Assembly (NCBI GenBank): GCA_040002995.1
Contig: JBDUDK010000105.1
Coordinates: forward strand, 1-8,989
Source: JBDUDK01 sp040002995
Lineage (GTDB): Bacteria; Actinomycetota; Acidimicrobiia; Acidimicrobiales; Ilumatobacteraceae
Reading direction: 5' to 3'
DNA: 8,989 bases
How positions within the stretch are numbered: the stretch's first letter is position 1; every line of letters begins with the position of its first letter. Both the position numbers and the translations under genes were made by a program. Shown here one piece after another: positions 6,394 to 8,989 of this stretch. A model generated the notes under the pieces. That model was not told the origin of the DNA. It saw nothing but the letters and a program-made list of their open reading frames with translations, and did not search any database.

Positions 6394-7554
6394 ATGCGAC
6401 GTGCTAGCAAGCTAATTGCGTTGTGCGGGTCCTCTGCGGTGTTGTTGCTCGCGGGTTTGGCGACGCCGGCGGCGGCCGACGACGGTCACGGCGGCGGGTC
6501 GTCAGTCAAGGTCTTGTTGACCGATCTCAAGTCCCCCAAAGGCCTGGGGGTCAACGCCGCCCGAGATGTCGTGGTGGCGCAGGGCGCGTTCAGCGATCCC
6601 TCCGATCCCACAGATCTGGGCGGCCCGGTCCTTGTCTTCCATACGCGCGGCCCGGCTAAGGGCACGGCCGACGCAATTACCGATCCGTTCCAAATCGTCG
6701 ATGTCGCGATCAGTCCGGTCGACGACACCGGGTGGGCGATCGGCACCGATCAGCACCTGTATCACCAGCTCGCCGACGGCAGCATTGTTGATGTTCTCGA
6801 CATTCCCGCGTATCAGGCGACCGATCCCGATCCGGTCGATCACGACGATCCGCCGAACCCGACGGAGTCGAACCCGTACGGATTGACCGTCGACCATGAC
6901 GGTGACGCGCTTGTCGCCGACGCCGCCGGCAACGATGTTCTCCGGGTGACACCAGACGGTGTCACGACCACCGTGGCCCGCTTCGACCTCGAGTCGGTCT
7001 CCACCGATCACATACCTCCGGATCCCGCGAATCCGCTGCCTCCGATGTTTGACGCCGAGTCGGTGCCGACCACGGTGACGGTCGGACCCGATGGGGCGAT
7101 CTACGTCGGTGAGCTGAAGGGCTTCCCGTTCCGTCCGGGTACTTCGCGCATCTGGCGGATCAAGCCGGGTGTCACGGGCGGATGGTGTTCGGTCCGCACT
7201 CCCGATCCCTCGACATGCAAGACGTACAGCAGCGGTTACACGGCGATTGAAGACATCGCGTTCGGCACGGACGGAAAGTTCTACGTCTACGAGTTCGCGG
7301 CCGAGGGCGTCGGCGCATTTGAGGAAGGCTTTGGAACGGGCCAGTTCCCGCCGGCCGTTTTGCTCGAGGTGAAGAAGAGCCGGAAGGGTGAGAGGCGCAC
7401 CGAACTGGCCGCCGGGCAGTTTTCGCAACCGGGCGGCATCGTCGTGATCAAGGGGAAGATCTATGTCACCGACGGAATGTTCACGGGTGGCCGGCTACTC
7501 CAGATCCGCCGAGGCGGCGACGACAACCACGAAACCGAGGGTCACGACGACTGA
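6394..7554 (+). CDS. Secreted ScyD/ScyE-family beta-propeller protein
   Basis: This 386-residue protein has a signal peptide: basic MRRASK, a hydrophobic core (about 7-23) and a likely cleavage after TPAAA at residue 28. C11 is not in a lipobox, so it is probably secreted rather than a lipoprotein. The mature part has NHL-like repeats: NPYGLTVDHDGDALVAD (160-176), VPTTVTVGPDGAIYVGELKG (224-243) followed by FPFRPGTSRIWRIKPG, AIEDIAFGTDGKFYVYE (284-300) and QPGGIVVIKGKIYVTDG (345-361). The GPDGAIYVGEL...GFPF signature is typical of proteins named ScyD/ScyE after cyanobacterial scytonemin genes; their role in other bacteria is not established. C265 and C275 could form a disulfide outside the cell. 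Both ends of the mature chain are rich in Asp and His. The gene ends before a strong hairpin terminator. The family call is good; the function is unknown. Confidence 0.85.
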   Translation: MRRASKLIALCGSSAVLLLAGLATPAAADDGHGGGSSVKVLLTDLKSPKGLGVNAARDVVVAQGAFSDPSDPTDLGGPVLVFHTRGPAKGTADAITDPFQIVDVAISPVDDTGWAIGTDQHLYHQLADGSIVDVLDIPAYQATDPDPVDHDDPPNPTESNPYGLTVDHDGDALVADAAGNDVLRVTPDGVTTTVARFDLESVSTDHIPPDPANPLPPMFDAESVPTTVTVGPDGAIYVGELKGFPFRPGTSRIWRIKPGVTGGWCSVRTPDPSTCKTYSSGYTAIEDIAFGTDGKFYVYEFAAEGVGAFEEGFGTGQFPPAVLLEVKKSRKGERRTELAAGQFSQPGGIVVIKGKIYVTDGMFTGGRLLQIRRGGDDNHETEGHDD

Positions 7555-7565
7555 CCGACTGCGTG

Positions 7566-7607
7566 ACGGCACGGCCGATGATCTCTTCATGATCTCGGTC
7601 GTGCCGT
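7566..7607. terminator. Hairpin terminator between convergent genes
   Basis: ACGGCACGGCCGATGATC (7566-7583) pairs with GATCTCGGTCGTGCCGT (7591-7607) around a 7-base loop, giving 17 pairs with one G-U pair and one bulged T. TTT begins at the end of the right arm (7607-7609), a weak T-run usual for high-GC bacteria. It lies between the stop codons of the secreted-protein gene and the convergent dehydrogenase gene, so it may stop transcription in both directions. Confidence 0.8.
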
Positions 7608-7616
7608 TTCACCAGA

Positions 7617-8363
7617 TCAGCCGACCATCGTGAGGCCGCCGCTCACGCTGAGCACCTGACCGGTGATGAACGTCGATCGGCTCGACGCGAAGAAGGCGAT
7701 GGCGTCGGCGATCTCCGACGGCTGCGCGAGTCGCCGTAGCGGGATGGCGCGCACCAACGCATCCTGCATCTTCTCCGGCTGCGCGCGAAACAGAGGGGTG
7801 TCGGTCGGGCCCGGGCATATGCAGTTCACCCGGATCCCGTGGCGAGCCATCTCACGGGCGAGCGACTTGGTGAACGCGATGACGCCACCCTTCGCCCCGG
7901 CGTAGATCGTCTCGCCGGTGCTGCCGACGCGCCCGGCGTCGCTCGCCACGTTGACAATCGCCCCGGTGCCGGCGGCGATCATCGAATCGAGAAAGGCACG
8001 CGTCACCCGCACTGGCCCCATGAAGTTGAGATCGACGATCTCGTCCCAATACTCGGTCGTGTTGTCGACGAAGGGCTGGATCATGTCCCAGCCGACGGTG
8101 TTCACCAATGCCACGGGCGTACCGGCCTGGTCGATGGCGGCCGCGGCGAACGCGGTGACGCTGTCGGGCATGGTGACGTCGAGACGGTGGGCGCTGGCCT
8201 GATGCCCAGCCGCTCGTAGCGCCGCCGCAGCTTCCTCGGCCGCAGGGAGATTTATGTCGCCGAGTACCACTCGGCCGCCGAGCTCGGCGACGGTGACGGC
8301 GGTGGCCCTGCCGATGCCAGAACCCGACCCGGTCACCACCACGGTGCTGCCGTCGAACCTCAT
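7617..8363 (-). CDS. Short-chain dehydrogenase/reductase, BadH-like
   Basis: This 248-residue classical SDR is an NAD(P)-dependent alcohol dehydrogenase or ketone reductase of the cytoplasm. It shows the cofactor motif TGSGSGIG (11-18), an acidic residue D36 at the end of beta-2 that favours NAD(H), LDV (61-63), and the catalytic set N113, S141, Y154 and K158 (YAGAK). The family NNAG motif is replaced by NTVG (88-91). From memory the overall sequence, especially ASDAGRVGSTGE (140-151), CPGPTDT (183-189) and the ending FITGQVLSVSGGLTM (232-246), resembles BadH, the 2-hydroxycyclohexanecarboxyl-CoA dehydrogenase of anaerobic benzoate degradation. No other gene of that pathway is in this window, so the substrate is uncertain. 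The ATG at 8363 follows a perfect AGGAGG (8369-8374) by five bases. It is transcribed divergently from the peroxiredoxin gene. Confidence 0.93.
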   Translation of the reverse strand: MRFDGSTVVVTGSGSGIGRATAVTVAELGGRVVLGDINLPAAEEAAAALRAAGHQASAHRLDVTMPDSVTAFAAAAIDQAGTPVALVNTVGWDMIQPFVDNTTEYWDEIVDLNFMGPVRVTRAFLDSMIAAGTGAIVNVASDAGRVGSTGETIYAGAKGGVIAFTKSLAREMARHGIRVNCICPGPTDTPLFRAQPEKMQDALVRAIPLRRLAQPSEIADAIAFFASSRSTFITGQVLSVSGGLTMVG

Positions 8364-8455
8364 CGCGTCCTCCTGTGATGTCGACGCGGGCGAGCGTACT
8401 GAGCGAGGCCTGCATTACGATCCCGCGGTCCAGTCGAAGAACGAGGAGCATGACC
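8364..8455. promoter_or_regulatory. Divergent promoter region, dehydrogenase/peroxiredoxin
   Basis: These 92 bases must hold the start signals for both divergent genes. On the plus strand TACGAT (8416-8421) fits a TAnnnT -10 element about 35 bases before the peroxiredoxin start; the matching -35 is not recognisable. On the minus strand TACGCT (complement of 8395-8400) could serve the dehydrogenase. Shared control of the two genes is possible but not shown. Confidence 0.35.
8443..8448 (+). promoter_or_regulatory. Ribosome binding site deciding peroxiredoxin start
   Basis: GAGGAG lies seven bases before the ATG at 8456 but only one base before the in-frame ATG at 8450. The spacing selects 8456 as the start, giving an N-terminus MKVGDKLPD that matches the usual family beginning. 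Confidence 0.7.
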
Positions 8456-8932
8456 ATGAAGGTTGGCGACAAGTTGCCCGACGTGCAGGTGCACGTGCTT
8501 GGTGACAATGGGATGCCTTCGCCGGTATCCACGGGCGAGATCTTGGGCAAGGGGCGCGTGGTGTTGTTCGGCGTGCCGGGCGCATTCACACCGGGCTGCT
8601 CGAAGGTGCACCTCCCCGGCTTCGTCGAGCGTCAGGACGAACTGAAAGCCAAGGGCGTCGACACGATCGCTTGCGTCGCCGTCAATGATCCGTGGGTCAT
8701 GCAGGCGTGGTCGGCCGACCAGGGTGCCGACGGGATCGTCATGCTCGCCGACGGCGCGGGCGCCTTCACCCGCGCGATGGGCCTCGAGTTCGACGGCTCC
8801 GGGTTTGGCCTTGGGAAGCGCTCACAGCGCTACTCCGCCGTTATCGAAGACGGCATCGTCACCCAGCTCGACGTCGAACCGGGACCGGGCGTCGACGTCA
8901 GCTCGTGCGAATCGGTGCTCAAACGCCTGTAA
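8456..8932 (+). CDS. Peroxiredoxin, Prx5 type
   Basis: This 158-residue thiol peroxidase reduces hydrogen peroxide and organic hydroperoxides in the cytoplasm. The active-site loop PGAFTPGCSKVHLPGF (41-56) is characteristic of Prx5: P41, T45 and peroxidatic C48 form the PxxxTxxC motif, and R125 (KRSQRYSAV) is the expected active-site Arg. Most family members have TPTC or TPTCS here, so Gly at 47 is a small variation. Other cysteines are C73 and C151; C151 sits near the C-terminus (VDVSSCESVLKRL), where the resolving Cys of atypical 2-Cys Prx5 enzymes such as human PRDX5 lies, while many bacterial Prx5 proteins have none. No glutaredoxin domain is fused. The length is normal. The frame is open further upstream to 8375, but that extension has no ribosome site and overlaps the divergent promoter. 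Confidence 0.94.
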   Translation: MKVGDKLPDVQVHVLGDNGMPSPVSTGEILGKGRVVLFGVPGAFTPGCSKVHLPGFVERQDELKAKGVDTIACVAVNDPWVMQAWSADQGADGIVMLADGAGAFTRAMGLEFDGSGFGLGKRSQRYSAVIEDGIVTQLDVEPGPGVDVSSCESVLKRL

Positions 8933-8989
8933 GCCTCACTCGGTCTGGAGGAGCCGCGCTGGAGCGAGACGATTGGCGCGATGGGCGGG
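8933..8989. other. Unassigned window end
   Basis: These 57 bases follow the peroxiredoxin stop codon. I see no strong hairpin, T-run or recognisable start of another gene before the window ends. Confidence 0.4.

Noticed and set aside
6502..7428. 308-codon minus-strand open frame opposite the secreted-protein gene
   Set aside because: The plus strand has a signal peptide, ribosome site and family signatures; the antisense product is Arg/Val-rich with none.

Overview
The window is chromosomal-looking DNA from a high-GC bacterium, most likely an actinomycete (Actinomycetota). The clues are GC-rich codons, a wax ester synthase/diacylglycerol acyltransferase (WS/DGAT) of the type common in lipid-storing actinobacteria, a membrane-anchored HtrA protease with a proline-rich cytoplasmic N-terminus, and a GAF domain resembling those of actinobacterial GAF-ANTAR proteins. 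I cannot fix the genus. I see no transposase, integrase, tRNA, rRNA, CRISPR array or phage gene, and all seven genes look intact.

Layout: (1) 84-1025, minus strand, an aldo/keto reductase resembling the AKR6/Kv-beta group. (2) 1026-1286, a divergent intergenic region with a 15-bp-arm inverted repeat and short repeats. (3) 1287-2732, plus, WS/DGAT, followed after 36 bp by (4) 2769-4094, plus, an HtrA/DegP-like serine protease with a PDZ domain. (5) 4256-6193, plus, a GAF-GGDEF-EAL cyclic-di-GMP enzyme. (6) 6394-7554, plus, a secreted ScyD/ScyE-family beta-propeller protein behind a 200-bp leader. (7) A hairpin terminator at 7566-7607 separates it from (8) 7617-8363, minus, a short-chain dehydrogenase resembling BadH. 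This is divergent, across 92 bp, from (9) 8456-8932, plus, a Prx5-type peroxiredoxin.

No single pathway joins these genes. Themes are redox chemistry (aldo/keto reductase, SDR, peroxiredoxin), storage lipid synthesis (WS/DGAT), envelope proteolysis (HtrA), second-messenger signalling (GAF-GGDEF-EAL) and one secreted protein of unknown function. The most interesting non-coding signals are the leader before the secreted protein, which carries short motifs reminiscent of c-di-GMP-I (GEMM) riboswitches directly downstream of a c-di-GMP gene but does not fold convincingly as one, and the hairpin at 1101-1163. I found no clear evidence for a wholly new multi-gene system.
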